A stretch of 64,000 bases of DNA from Nitrospira sp. (GCA_031315995.1 JALDRG010000010.1:1-64000), one strand, 5' to 3'. Positions 8,660 through 17,948 are shown, counted from the stretch's first letter. Program-made: numbers and translations. Notes: generated from the letters alone by a model not told the origin.

Positions 8660-11600
8660 CTACCGGACTGAATTCGACAGACGGGAGACAGTGGGACCTC
8701 CCGACTCGAGCTCCGCCCGTTTGATCGAAGGCGCCTGCTGACTCAACGGAAGAATGCGTTGGTCATCAGTGGGCAACACCTTCATCAATCCCCACTGCCC
8801 CGACTGGGCGTAGGGCAACCGCTGATTGCTCCAGACGTAATCCCCCGGCAGCCGGACGTTGCCGCCTGCGGCAGGGATGAAGACATCCAACGTTTCAGAT
8901 CCCGAAAATTCCACTACACTGATCTGATCAGCCCCGCGCATGAATGGTTCAATCGGCCATTCATGTTTTTCAACACTGAACATCCCGTTCTGCTCGTTGC
9001 TTGCGCCGAATACGTGAATCCGCACAGGATCACCGGCATGCGCCTCGATGAGCGGCGTAGCGAGACTCTCCGGCTCGTCGACCGAACAAGGCTGGAACAT
9101 TCTGCCCAAGGTGCATCCCTTCGATTCACGGAACTTGTACGGCTCCGACCGGTAGTTGACGGCCGTCAACCCGGCCGTGTTCTGCACATAAGGCATGAAG
9201 CTCGTTCCGATGATGTTGTCTTCATCCTGGAAGAACAGGGCCACATCGCGGTAGCTCCGGCGATATTCGTAGCCCTGTATCGTCCGATCGACGATCACGT
9301 CGGCGACCCAGCTGTTCTTCAGGGAGATATCGGCCCCTGTCTTCGGGTCGCGATAGAGAGCCCCCTTCGGGCCGATCACGATGCCGCCGAAGAGGCCGTT
9401 ACGCGGATTGGTCATCACATTCCCCCAATCCCACACCAGGGACGCCGTCTCCCCGATGAATGGATCGGCATAGTAGGTGTAGACGCGGCTGTCACCCGGC
9501 GCGACCGTTTGTTCACCCGGATTGTGGCCGACGTTTGCACCCAAGGAATCCTTCGGATCGAAGGCCAGACCGATCGCCGAGAAGGACGCCCGGCCCTGCT
9601 TCATTTTATTCGTCAACTTGACCTTGAGACAGTCTCCCACGTTCGCCCGTAAGGTCAGTGGCATCGGCTGTGCACCGGACGCCACCGACACCGCGTCCTC
9701 CTCCAAGACATAGATCTTGGCATCGGGATTGGCCATCTGGATGGTGCGCTCGAAGTCCACCTCGATGGCATCCGGCGCGTTCGGATTGAACTTCATGGAG
9801 GGGAAATCGATCGCCACGACGTTGAAGCTCTTCACCGGCGCGTCGGCGGGACAGACGGCCGGTGCCGGCGGAATCTCGTTCCGACCGCTGTAACCGGCCG
9901 GCAACTTCTGCAGATCCGGCACGTGCTTATCCAGTACTCGCAGGATGCCCCATGCGCCCTCGGAGAACTTGGACGAGCGACCGTTGAAGTGGATGTAGTC
10001 CCCCGCCTGCAACCTCGGTCCGCCCGCTTGCGGAACTACGAGGTCGTACCGCTCGGCGATCCCGATATGGATGGAGTTCTTCCGGTTGGCGTCACCGGCA
10101 TACCGCTCGGTCAGATACGTATGTCCGGACAACGTCCAGACCATGCTTTCGTTCGTCATCGTCTGCAGCAGCCGGAAGACGACCGTATCGCCCAGGTACG
10201 CCCGCACCATCGGCGTATAGGGATCGCCGTGGACGGTGCTGCTGAAGAGCTGCGCCATATCGGGATTGGCGGCCATGCGGCCGGAGATGGGCTCCGCCCG
10301 GAAGTTGAGGCTGCCGCCCGTCGTGTGGGTGCCGCCGTTCAGGAACGGCATCGGCGTCATCTTGATATGCTCGGGAATCGGGAACGAAATGGTCTTCCCC
10401 GCTTCCAGCGCCACTTCAATCGGCTGGCCTGGCGGATTGCCCGCCGTCACGATATTGACCGTATGCGGCACACTATCGTTCAGCTGCACCATGAGCTCGC
10501 GGAAACTGCCGTTCACGCCGTACCCAACCGGCTCCGTGGTTCGGATGTCGGCTATCGGACCGCTTCGAATCTGTTTTCCGGTTTTGGGATCGTGGTACGT
10601 CGATCCGACCGGCTCGACGATCATCGTGCCGAACCCGCCATGACCCCAAGTAATCCGGCCCAACGCATGGTCGTGCCAGAACACGGTGCCGACGTCCGAA
10701 TCGACCCAGAACCGCTGCCTGACGAATTCCACCGTCACGATATCCTTGACCGGATGATCGTGTTTCAAGGGGCGCAGCAGCGTGAGCTCATGGCCCTTGA
10801 TGGACTTGATCCGCCCGACTTCATTGCCGCCGACATTGTCCGCGCCGATCAGGATCTCCACTTCGGGATGATACTGCGCGGCATTCTTGACGGTAATGAC
10901 TCGGTCACCCTTTTTTGCCGCCTTCGTGAACACGGTGTTCAAAGGCAGCGGCAGCCCCTTGTCTGTTTTCTTCTCGAGCATCGTAAACGGCCGGACCGAC
11001 TGCTCGTTCGAAAATCCGGTGATCACGCCGTCCGATGACTGATTGTCGAACTGCAGGAAGTGCCAATGGGTATTGACCTTCGACGAATGGAAATTCGAGT
11101 AGTCGTCGTCTTCCCATTCGCTGGTCAACATCCAATCGACGCAATCGTAAATGTTCGACCGTACGACCAGCGGATACTTCAGGTCGTTGTTCTTCCTGAT
11201 GGCGGCTTCTTCTTCGTGCAGAACATAAATCAACCCACCTTCATCCTTGATCGCCGGCGTGTCGCCCTGCTTATCGGCCAGCGTCATGGGCGTGTTGATG
11301 AAGTGCACGTTGTATTTTTTCGAGCCGGCATTTTCAGGACACAGGCTCCAGCGCCCGTTCTCACCCGGCTTGGCCGGATAGGAGCTCGCCAATCCATCGT
11401 CGTCGAGATGGATCATTTCCAACCAGGGAGACGGATTGTGGTTCTTCGAAAACGGCGCACGGCGGCCGAAGTGCGGCTTCAAGTGAGGCCATGACACCTT
11501 GCCGGTCAAGGGTTCGAACAGGATCGGAAGTCGTTCACCAGGTTGGGCCGATTGATACCGCGGATTCGGCACCGTATTTTCCGGCTCGGTCATGGCGCGA

Positions 11601-13543
11601 TTGCCCTGCCAGCCCCAATTCAACACGCTGGCATCGTAGGAACGCGTCTGGTCCCGTTCATCCTTTTTGTGTCCCGGCAGACCTTGCGGCGGAAACTGCA
11701 TGTCCACCCAATCTTTCAGGGTGACGATGGCCGGATCCGCCTTCCAATCGGTTTTGCCCTTCTCAATGATCCTGAATTGTTTCCCGAACCAATCGACGGT
11801 TTTTTCGATCAATGCATCGGATGGGATACCGGCTCGGATACGGCCCTTGCGATCAGGCAATTCCAACAGATCCGGCATGACGTCATTGTGGAACTCACCC
11901 TGCTGAATGGTGTTGTACACGCGCCAATAGCCCCACATCCCCGCGATGTAGTGGTGGGCTACATGGCAATGAAAGAGGAAGTCGCCGGCCAACTGCTGGC
12001 AGAGACCGGATCCGCATTCCGTCTCCAGGTCCATGGTCTCGGACGGGCCGATCACTTCCACGTCGACCCGATCAGACTTGGTCCGAATGACCGGATACTT
12101 CACCGGGCCGTTCTTCGCTGTATGCCAGAGAGGCATTTCGTCGATCGCCCGCGGGCTTCGAGGCCACCGAATGGACCCGCCGTGCGGATGGTGCGAGTGG
12201 AACACTTCGGATCCACCGTGCACCAAGCGGAATTTGGCCGGGTCGCCCAGATAACTGCGAGGAATCGTCGTAGCGGGGTCGCCGAACGTATAGGCGCTGT
12301 AGGCCATCGATTCGTCCTCGAAGCCGAAATATTCATGCTGCGTTTGCATATTGTCGATACCGAACGGCTCGCTGCGGTAGTTCAAGGCGCGGGCCACCGG
12401 TCGATACACGTCGGTCAAAGGATCGCGCTGCGGGATGAAGTCGCCCTTCTTGTTCAGCGGCCGAAAAGCTTCATCGCCGACTTCATGATAAAACAGCACG
12501 AATTCTCGAAAGTCCGGACCGGATCCATTCTTAATGATCGCTTGCCACCCGCTCTTGGTCGGCTTGGGAGCTCCGGTCCCCAGCGGTTCGAGGTACTCCG
12601 ATCCCTTCGGCTCGATGACGAAGGACCCGAAGAGGCCCATTACGGTCAACTCGCGATCGTTGCTGTAAGAATGAAATTGGCGACTGCCTTCCTGTTGCGT
12701 GGGCGGGATGTACCATTCCATCTCCACCGTTTTTCCCGGTGCGGCGATGCTGTCAGGATTCGTGGTGGTAGCCGGCTGACCCGTGGCCGTCACAACCATG
12801 CTCGAGCCATGGATGTTCAGACTGACCTCCTCATCGCCTTCCAACTGATTGCGCAGCGTGAGCTTCACGCAATCACCCTGGTTGCCGCGAAGGACCAGCG
12901 GTTGAATCCATTGATTCTGCAATCCATTCATCACGGCGCCCGGATCGAATCCGTCCTTCTCGCGCGCCTCCCGATTTGTGGCCTCCTCGGCGCGAATCTG
13001 ATCGAGCGACTCGGTCAGCGCGTACATATAGCCGGGGTAAAAATCGAGCCACATGTTCAGCGTGATCTCAATGTTGATGGCCGAAACGTCGTAGCTTCGG
13101 ACCGGCGCGCCGGCAGGACATCGCCCACCCGACGAGGACACGGGCTCCACGCCGCCGTTCGACATCAGCAACATGTCTTGGGCCCCGGCCCCATACTGGT
13201 GCAACATGTTGACGTTGTTGTACATCCCGCCGGTGCGCTGATGGTTCGAATCGTGACTCAACTGATCGTTGATCTTGTCCATGATGCGCTGGTGTTGCCG
13301 CTCCATCATAGACGTCCGCTCCACATGCCCTTCCTGCGCATCTTCGACGATGGTCTGCCCTTTGAGTTGCTCCGCCCAGGCCGGCTGCTCGTGCGCCGTG
13401 GCATGCATGCCGTCTGGTGCTGCCGAGACCGCCTGAAATGTCCCGACGCAGAGCGATGGCAATAACATCCCGAACAGATACTTCCAAATCGCTCGCGACC
13501 GTTGATGACTGTATGTCTGAGGTCCGCTTCGTACCGATCTCAT
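8660..13543 (-). CDS. Very large multicopper oxidase with three internal two-domain repeats
   Basis: A 1627-aa exported protein. ATG 13543 was chosen because GAGGAGGT sits 8 nt upstream and a signal peptide follows (basic start, hydrophobic core, AVSA). Three units begin with matching motifs: CPAGAPVRSY (about residue 142), CPENAGSKKY (about 734) and CPADAPVKSF (about 1230). Each continues to PL-x-(L/V)R-x-N-x-x-DC, implying six cupredoxin domains. Copper motifs are HSHHPH (449-454, HxxHxH type), HCHVAHHYIAGM (525-536, type 1/3 motif), HWH (826-828) and HDH (957-959). Equivalent positions elsewhere lack ligands. The enzyme should oxidise a substrate with O2 in the periplasm. Candidates are Fe(II), Mn(II), Cu(I) or phenolics, and size alone recalls MnxG-type oxidases. 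The substrate is unproven. Confidence 0.88.
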   Translation of the reverse strand: MRSVRSGPQTYSHQRSRAIWKYLFGMLLPSLCVGTFQAVSAAPDGMHATAHEQPAWAEQLKGQTIVEDAQEGHVERTSMMERQHQRIMDKINDQLSHDSNHQRTGGMYNNVNMLHQYGAGAQDMLLMSNGGVEPVSSSGGRCPAGAPVRSYDVSAINIEITLNMWLDFYPGYMYALTESLDQIRAEEATNREAREKDGFDPGAVMNGLQNQWIQPLVLRGNQGDCVKLTLRNQLEGDEEVSLNIHGSSMVVTATGQPATTTNPDSIAAPGKTVEMEWYIPPTQQEGSRQFHSYSNDRELTVMGLFGSFVIEPKGSEYLEPLGTGAPKPTKSGWQAIIKNGSGPDFREFVLFYHEVGDEAFRPLNKKGDFIPQRDPLTDVYRPVARALNYRSEPFGIDNMQTQHEYFGFEDESMAYSAYTFGDPATTIPRSYLGDPAKFRLVHGGSEVFHSHHPHGGSIRWPRSPRAIDEMPLWHTAKNGPVKYPVIRTKSDRVDVEVIGPSETMDLETECGSGLCQQLAGDFLFHCHVAHHYIAGMWGYWRVYNTIQQGEFHNDVMPDLLELPDRKGRIRAGIPSDALIEKTVDWFGKQFRIIEKGKTDWKADPAIVTLKDWVDMQFPPQGLPGHKKDERDQTRSYDASVLNWGWQGNRAMTEPENTVPNPRYQSAQPGERLPILFEPLTGKVSWPHLKPHFGRRAPFSKNHNPSPWLEMIHLDDDGLASSYPAKPGENGRWSLCPENAGSKKYNVHFINTPMTLADKQGDTPAIKDEGGLIYVLHEEEAAIRKNNDLKYPLVVRSNIYDCVDWMLTSEWEDDDYSNFHSSKVNTHWHFLQFDNQSSDGVITGFSNEQSVRPFTMLEKKTDKGLPLPLNTVFTKAAKKGDRVITVKNAAQYHPEVEILIGADNVGGNEVGRIKSIKGHELTLLRPLKHDHPVKDIVTVEFVRQRFWVDSDVGTVFWHDHALGRITWGHGGFGTMIVEPVGSTYHDPKTGKQIRSGPIADIRTTEPVGYGVNGSFRELMVQLNDSVPHTVNIVTAGNPPGQPIEVALEAGKTISFPIPEHIKMTPMPFLNGGTHTTGGSLNFRAEPISGRMAANPDMAQLFSSTVHGDPYTPMVRAYLGDTVVFRLLQTMTNESMVWTLSGHTYLTERYAGDANRKNSIHIGIAERYDLVVPQAGGPRLQAGDYIHFNGRSSKFSEGAWGILRVLDKHVPDLQKLPAGYSGRNEIPPAPAVCPADAPVKSFNVVAIDFPSMKFNPNAPDAIEVDFERTIQMANPDAKIYVLEEDAVSVASGAQPMPLTLRANVGDCLKVKLTNKMKQGRASFSAIGLAFDPKDSLGANVGHNPGEQTVAPGDSRVYTYYADPFIGETASLVWDWGNVMTNPRNGLFGGIVIGPKGALYRDPKTGADISLKNSWVADVIVDRTIQGYEYRRSYRDVALFFQDEDNIIGTSFMPYVQNTAGLTAVNYRSEPYKFRESKGCTLGRMFQPCSVDEPESLATPLIEAHAGDPVRIHVFGASNEQNGMFSVEKHEWPIEPFMRGADQISVVEFSGSETLDVFIPAAGGNVRLPGDYVWSNQRLPYAQSGQWGLMKVLPTDDQRILPLSQQAPSIKRAELESGGPTVSRLSNSVR

Positions 13544-13603
13544 TGAGCTACCTCCTCTCGAAACTCCACTATTGTCTACAATCATGGCGCTGCGCCTGTT
13601 CCG

Positions 13604-13632
13604 GCTCATACAAAGACAAACAAGGTATGAGC
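13604..13632 (-). promoter_or_regulatory. Inverted repeat in multicopper oxidase promoter region
   Basis: GCTCATAC and GTATGAGC form a perfect 8-bp inverted repeat with 13 nt between the arms, about 61 nt before the oxidase ATG. On the minus strand TTGCTC, 18 nt and TATGAG would make a plausible -35/-10 pair overlapping both arms, so the repeat could be an operator. It could also be an mRNA hairpin if transcription begins upstream. Confidence 0.4.
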
Positions 13633-13772
13633 AAGTGCTGTTCCTACCGGAGGAGCAACACAAACAGACGGCGATGGGAAAAATGGGAGAACGGCGCCCC
13701 ATCCACCATCACACTGGACAATCAAACACCGTGAATCTATAGGCGAAAAGTGAATGCTCTGAAACTGATGGG

Positions 13773-13794
13773 GATGGGCCATCGATGCCCCATC
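13773..13794. promoter_or_regulatory. 22-bp near-perfect palindrome (operator or hairpin)
   Basis: GATGGG-(C)-CATCGATG-(C)-CCCATC is palindromic except for one symmetric pair. It lies between the PepSY stop and the oxidase start. No T-run follows on the minus strand, so a dimeric regulator site is as likely as a terminator. Confidence 0.4.
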
Positions 13795-13952
13795 GGTGGA
13801 GAAGAAGGGAAGGCTTCATCGGAACCGTGAACGGGAACGGTGAGAACGTGATTGGACACGGTGGGCAACGTGTTTCCTGCTATCAAATTCTCGCAGGCTG
13901 CGCAAACAGGCTGTCCGGCAAGGCCGTAGCGGGCCGGCCCCGTTGTTGGGGC

Positions 13953-14756
13953 TCAGGCCCTGGTGGTTTCCTCCGGAGCCGCCGGCAATCGAGTCTCTAC
14001 AGCGGGCATCCCGGCAGGAACCACCGCATGCCTCGCGCGACGTGCCCTCGCGCGGTGGAATAACCATAGAAGCAGGCCGGACAGGCTCATTAGCAGCATC
14101 GGCACACCCGGAATATTGAGAAGGGTTTTATCGAAGCCGAAAAAGTTCAGCTGATGCAATTGCATGACGGCGAAGTGCACTTTCCGCCATCGTCCCTCGT
14201 CTTCCAAGATCTCGCCCGTCTGGCGATCCAGCACAATCTCTGTTGCATCACGATCGTCAAACCGGACACGCACGGCATCATAGACACGTTTCTTCTTCCG
14301 CGGCGTATACCGTTCAAGCTCCACCCCTGTCACCGGAGCGGGGCTTCGCACGTATTGCGCGGCAATCGTCGGCGCCAGGTCCGGCACAATCGGCGACAAT
14401 CGCTCCCCGCTCAAGGCGTCCAACAGAAGCGTGGTCGACACGCCTTCTGCCCGCGCTTTCACCTCATAAAAGAGCCGACCGAAATCTGAACGCAACAGCA
14501 CCTGTTCGATCATCGCCCGCTCGCCGACCGCATCTTTCGCCAGAAGCATCGCCCGGTCGATCGGCAGTGACGCGGAATCCAGCGGTGGCCCCGTCAACGG
14601 TCGTACTTTTTCCTTGTAGTGCTCATCCCAATAAAGAAATTTTGCGTCGGCCCAAAGCAGCCCCGTCAGGAGGGATAGCAGCAAAAAACCCAGCGTGCCC
14701 AGACCGAACCAACGATGGGTTACCCTCACTATCCGTTCAGCGCCCCCACGGCTCAT
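13953..14756 (-). CDS. PepSY-type membrane protein
   Basis: A 267-aa inner-membrane protein. TM1 is near residues 17-37 (HRWFGLGTLGFLLLSLLTG), a periplasmic part of about 150 residues contains a PepSY-like segment (DRQTGEILEDEGRWRKVHFAVMQLHQLNFFG), and TM2 is near residues 212-232. PepSY-associated proteins of this shape often accompany TonB-dependent receptors, and some are proposed inner-membrane ferric reductases; the His residues near both membrane segments would suit heme or metal contact, but that is inference. The ATG follows the stop of the DUF4198 gene directly (TAGGATG), so the two are translationally coupled. Confidence 0.75.
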   Translation of the reverse strand: MSRGGAERIVRVTHRWFGLGTLGFLLLSLLTGLLWADAKFLYWDEHYKEKVRPLTGPPLDSASLPIDRAMLLAKDAVGERAMIEQVLLRSDFGRLFYEVKARAEGVSTTLLLDALSGERLSPIVPDLAPTIAAQYVRSPAPVTGVELERYTPRKKKRVYDAVRVRFDDRDATEIVLDRQTGEILEDEGRWRKVHFAVMQLHQLNFFGFDKTLLNIPGVPMLLMSLSGLLLWLFHRARARRARHAVVPAGMPAVETRLPAAPEETTRA

Positions 14757-14757
14757 C

Positions 14758-15564
14758 CTACTTCTCCGCCGATCGCTCGGCCCTCACCTGAAGGGCTAGG
14801 GTACTCCGATGTCGTAACGCTTCGTACGATTTCCCCTCGAACTCTCCCGTCATCTTCTCCACATGAATGATCTCCAACACGTACCGGCCGGGCCAGAGCG
14901 GCGTGAACGCGACCACTCCCTGAGGATCGGTTTTGAGCTCCTTATCCCATCCGATGGGCGCGTGGACCAGCAGTTGAGTGTCCGGTAGCGGCCGACCTTT
15001 AAACAATGCTTGCACGACGATTTCTCCGCCCGGCACAGGACTGACGCGGCCGGCAGCCAGATTCAGCCCTGTTGTGAGAGGAATCATGTCCAACTCCATT
15101 GGCGTGGACTGGTCCCGTCCATGTTCGTTGACGCGTCCCTCCTGCATACAGACGACATACGTCCGCGCATAGAACATGGGCTTCACGATGCCCAAGTCGT
15201 GTTTTCGCAAGTCCTGAACCGGCGCCTTGGCCTGCTCCGCCAGGACCGCATTCCGACCGGGATGACAGGATGACAATGCGCCGGCAAAATGATCGACCTG
15301 TTTCGTCAGGCTGACAGCGGTCTTGACCCGTTTCGGATCCTGAACGCGAAGCGTGACCCCGTCGATCGAATCAAGACGACCGCCGCTTTCTTCATGCAAA
15401 AACTCGCTATACTCTCCGAAATAGATCTTGATCGGCTGCCCTGTTTCAGCCGGCGCCGTGGCCTCGGCCTCGACCCATACGAAATGGGCTTGAGCAGAAG
15501 AGGCCCAGAGCCCGACCAGCATCAGAACGCCCCACAATCCCCCCATACCAATGTTCCGTTTCAT
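14758..15564 (-). CDS. DUF4198 family periplasmic protein (metal-uptake associated)
   Basis: A 268-aa exported protein with a clear signal peptide ending SSAQA, so the mature chain starts with His27 (HFVWVEAEA). This AH-x-x-W start is typical of DUF4198/NikM-like proteins, which are linked to nickel, cobalt or iron import. A C-terminal Ig-like part reads DTQLLVHAPIGWDKEL ... FTPLWPGRYVLEI. Cys residues occur in SSCHPG and VVCMQEG. AAAGGAGT lies 8 nt before the ATG. It sits between the TonB-dependent receptor and the PepSY protein, consistent with a periplasmic metal-binding step after outer-membrane uptake. Confidence 0.8.
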   Translation of the reverse strand: MKRNIGMGGLWGVLMLVGLWASSAQAHFVWVEAEATAPAETGQPIKIYFGEYSEFLHEESGGRLDSIDGVTLRVQDPKRVKTAVSLTKQVDHFAGALSSCHPGRNAVLAEQAKAPVQDLRKHDLGIVKPMFYARTYVVCMQEGRVNEHGRDQSTPMELDMIPLTTGLNLAAGRVSPVPGGEIVVQALFKGRPLPDTQLLVHAPIGWDKELKTDPQGVVAFTPLWPGRYVLEIIHVEKMTGEFEGKSYEALRHRSTLALQVRAERSAEK

Positions 15565-15612
15565 CGCATCAACTCCTTTGTTGAATTGAGACCAGAGGCT
15601 CCAGCCTCGCGC

Positions 15613-17805
15613 TTAAAATCTCCATGAGACGCCGCCGTAGAAGTTCCGGATTTCGCCGGGCTGGATGCCGATGAAACTACCGGTCGTCCGTTGTGCAATG
15701 AACGATTCATCGGTGAGGTTACGGACCCCGGCGAAGACCGCCCATCGGGCCTTGGGCGGCGCATAGTTGAGTCTGAGATTCCAGATGGTGTAAGACGGGA
15801 TGGCGCCCGTCGTTCCGAGGGCATTTTCCGTTTGCGTATTCACGCCATCGGTGAATTGCTGGGCGACGAACATCGCATCGGCTTCGACCGAAGCCCCCGA
15901 CGGATGGTAATACCCGACCAACCCGTAGAACGTCATGCGCGGGGCATAGGGCAGGTCCTTCCCGTTGGTCGCACCGAAGAGCGACTTCGGTCGCAAGAGC
16001 GTGACATTGGCCCTGGTGACGAAGCCTTGCAATGGGCGTACGATCTGGCCCCAATCGAGACTAACGGTACTCTCGATTCCTTCCTGAAGCGTCTTCCCCG
16101 CGTTGACGAACTGGCTGCCTTGCTGAACGATCTGATTGCTGAACTCGGTCCGAAACACCGCGACTTCCGCACTCACGCCGGGGACGATGATGGACCGAAA
16201 CCCGACATCTGAACTCAAGGCGCGTTCAGCCGAGAGATCTTGCGTGGTTCCGCTCGTCGGATCGACCGCATTGGCGAAAGTCGGCGGCCGGAAGGTCGTA
16301 TGCAAATGACCAAACAACATGCTGTCGGGCGAGAGCTGATATTTGACCCCGGTCCCATAGATCAGACCTTGGGTAGTCTTGGAGCTTTTGAAATTGGGGA
16401 GCGCGGCCGGCGGAATCGCATTCATCGTCTCGCGACTTTGGTCGACCTGCTCCCACCGTATACCCGGCGAAATGGTGAGGGCCTCGGTCAAACGAATGGC
16501 GGTCTCCGTATACGCGGCATACGCCACTGATTCCAGATCCGCATTGTTGGTCGTACGGCTGATCTTCGACCCGGCCGTCCCAAGCCCTTGGATGTCGCTG
16601 AGGCGCTCCGCGTGATAGCGGACGCCGGACGTGATTTTGTGATCCAACCCAAAGAGGGAAAAGTTGAACTGATGTTGGGGCATGACGCCGAATACATTGA
16701 ACTTGCGCAAAAAGTTCGTGCTGGTTGCGAGCAGCGTGCCATCGGCGGCTTGATTCTGGATGTACCAGTTCCGTTCGAACACATTGCCGTACAGAATAAT
16801 TTTGGCCGTGTTGTGCGCGTCGATGTCGCGGCTTGCCGTCACGTCGATCGCTCCCCGTTGGCCTTTAAACTCATCCAGCGGCTTCCCCGCCAGCGTGCGA
16901 TCGTTGCGATATTGGGTGGGCGTGATACTGCCCGGAGTCTGCGTCGTTTCGTCGTACCAGGAGATGTTGGTCGTGATGCGGGTTCTGTCGTCCGGATTCG
17001 CTTCGAATCGCATCGTGAAATCGTCCAGCTGGGAGGCGCTACGTTGCCGGAATCCGTCTGATTGGCGCCGGACGTATCCGAGTTGTGCGCCGAAATTGCC
17101 GAAGTATCCCCCGTACTGTGTGTCCGACTGAAACAGATTGAAACTGCCGAAGGTGTTCGTCGTGGAAAAGGTCGGCGTGGTGGGAATCCGTTTCCTGATG
17201 AAGTTGATCAGGCCGCCCTGCGTGTTGGGGGAATAGAGGACTGTGGCTCCCCCTTTAATCACTTCGATATGGTCGATGCGTTCGATCGGAACCATGTAGT
17301 ACGTGGAGGCATCACCGAAGAGTGCGGGCTGAATGGGTGTGTCGTCCAACAACAACAAAATATTTTTGCTGCGTCGTGGGTCCATGCCCCGGATTCCGAT
17401 GTTCGGCCGAAGTCCCTGCCCGTATTCATCCAAAACATTGACACCGGGAATACGGCGCAACATCTCATCCGCATTTTTAGGCCTGGCTCGCAGGATTTCC
17501 TCCCGTGTGACGACATTGACCGTTCCAGCGATTTCCTTCACCAGGTCCTGGTCCGGCTCATTCCGCTCATGAACATCTTTCACGACCACTTCCGGAATCT
17601 TGACAGGCTTAGGCTTCGCCGCTTCAGCCGGTCCCGCCGGCGCGCCATCACTCGCGGACGGGGCCGTAGCGGTGTCCTGTGCAGGGGGGGCGATAGTCTC
17701 GACCCCCTCCGTCTGAGCGTCCGTTCTTCCTGCCCATATGAGTCCCATCACCAATAGACAGACTGTTCCCCAACCCAGAGCCCCGATGCGAACCCCCATG
17801 CTCAT
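15613..17805 (-). CDS. TonB-dependent outer-membrane receptor (FecA/siderophore type)
   Basis: A 730-aa gated outer-membrane transporter. It has a signal peptide (cleavage near AGRTDAQ), a proline/alanine-rich linker, a probable TonB box region (IPEVVVKDV, about residues 68-76), a plug domain (VNVVTREEILRARPKNADEMLRRIPGVNV split over residues 92-120, then GIRGMDPRRSKNILLLLDD and VEVIKGG-like IEVIKGGATVLY), and a barrel ending FYGGVSWRF with terminal Phe. Plug and barrel resemble ferric-citrate or siderophore receptors. GGAG lies 5 nt before the ATG. It heads the receptor-DUF4198-PepSY unit and has a Fur-like site and a hairpin upstream. Metal specificity cannot be read from sequence. Confidence 0.93.
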   Translation of the reverse strand: MSMGVRIGALGWGTVCLLVMGLIWAGRTDAQTEGVETIAPPAQDTATAPSASDGAPAGPAEAAKPKPVKIPEVVVKDVHERNEPDQDLVKEIAGTVNVVTREEILRARPKNADEMLRRIPGVNVLDEYGQGLRPNIGIRGMDPRRSKNILLLLDDTPIQPALFGDASTYYMVPIERIDHIEVIKGGATVLYSPNTQGGLINFIRKRIPTTPTFSTTNTFGSFNLFQSDTQYGGYFGNFGAQLGYVRRQSDGFRQRSASQLDDFTMRFEANPDDRTRITTNISWYDETTQTPGSITPTQYRNDRTLAGKPLDEFKGQRGAIDVTASRDIDAHNTAKIILYGNVFERNWYIQNQAADGTLLATSTNFLRKFNVFGVMPQHQFNFSLFGLDHKITSGVRYHAERLSDIQGLGTAGSKISRTTNNADLESVAYAAYTETAIRLTEALTISPGIRWEQVDQSRETMNAIPPAALPNFKSSKTTQGLIYGTGVKYQLSPDSMLFGHLHTTFRPPTFANAVDPTSGTTQDLSAERALSSDVGFRSIIVPGVSAEVAVFRTEFSNQIVQQGSQFVNAGKTLQEGIESTVSLDWGQIVRPLQGFVTRANVTLLRPKSLFGATNGKDLPYAPRMTFYGLVGYYHPSGASVEADAMFVAQQFTDGVNTQTENALGTTGAIPSYTIWNLRLNYAPPKARWAVFAGVRNLTDESFIAQRTTGSFIGIQPGEIRNFYGGVSWRF

Positions 17806-17865
17806 CCTTCTCCTTTTTCATCTACGCACGTCTTGAAACAGCACCCACTCCCCACATCACAACAA

Positions 17866-17895
17866 AGCCCAAGACCGCGTGAACGGGCTTGGGCT
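17866..17895 (-). terminator. Hairpin in the leader of the TonB-dependent receptor
   Basis: AGCCCAAG and CTTGGGCT form an 8-bp stem with a further short CG pairing inside, followed on the minus strand by TTTGTTG. It is 61 nt before the receptor ATG and 54 nt after the Com-like stop. It may simply terminate the tonB/Com transcript or act as an attenuator for the receptor. Confidence 0.6.
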
Positions 17896-17923
17896 CTGGA
17901 CGACATCAGTCCTTTGGCCTCTA

Positions 17924-17936
17924 TGAGAATGATCTC
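17924..17936. promoter_or_regulatory. Fur-like half-dyad upstream of the receptor
   Basis: TGAGAATGATCTC resembles a Fur-box core (GAGAATGATCTC is partly self-complementary). It precedes the receptor hairpin and matches in spirit the dyad found upstream of tonB. Binding is inferred only. Confidence 0.35.
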
Positions 17937-17948
17937 GAAAGGAACGAG

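Larger units (their letters stand above)
13544..13952. other. 409-bp gene-free leader of the multicopper oxidase
   Basis: No credible coding sequence was found on either strand. The stretch holds a GAGGAGGT ribosome-binding site, a short dyad ATTGT-CT-ACAAT (13571-13582), an 8-bp inverted repeat (13604-13632) and a near-perfect 22-bp palindrome (13773-13794). Its length suggests the oxidase has its own promoter, separate from the PepSY gene upstream. Confidence 0.6.

Noticed and set aside
11543..13465. 640-codon open frame on the plus strand
   Set aside because: It lies wholly antisense to the multicopper oxidase, whose motifs, signal peptide and ribosome-binding site are clear. Long antisense frames are expected at this GC content.
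13544..13702. 53-residue N-terminal extension of the multicopper oxidase
   Set aside because: Cys/Ser-rich, no ribosome-binding site, and it would bury the signal peptide; ATG 13543 has a strong site.
17806..17948. Cobalamin or other known riboswitch before the TonB receptor
   Set aside because: I looked for the B12-box type GCCACTG and other conserved aptamer cores and saw none; only the hairpin and Fur-like site remain.
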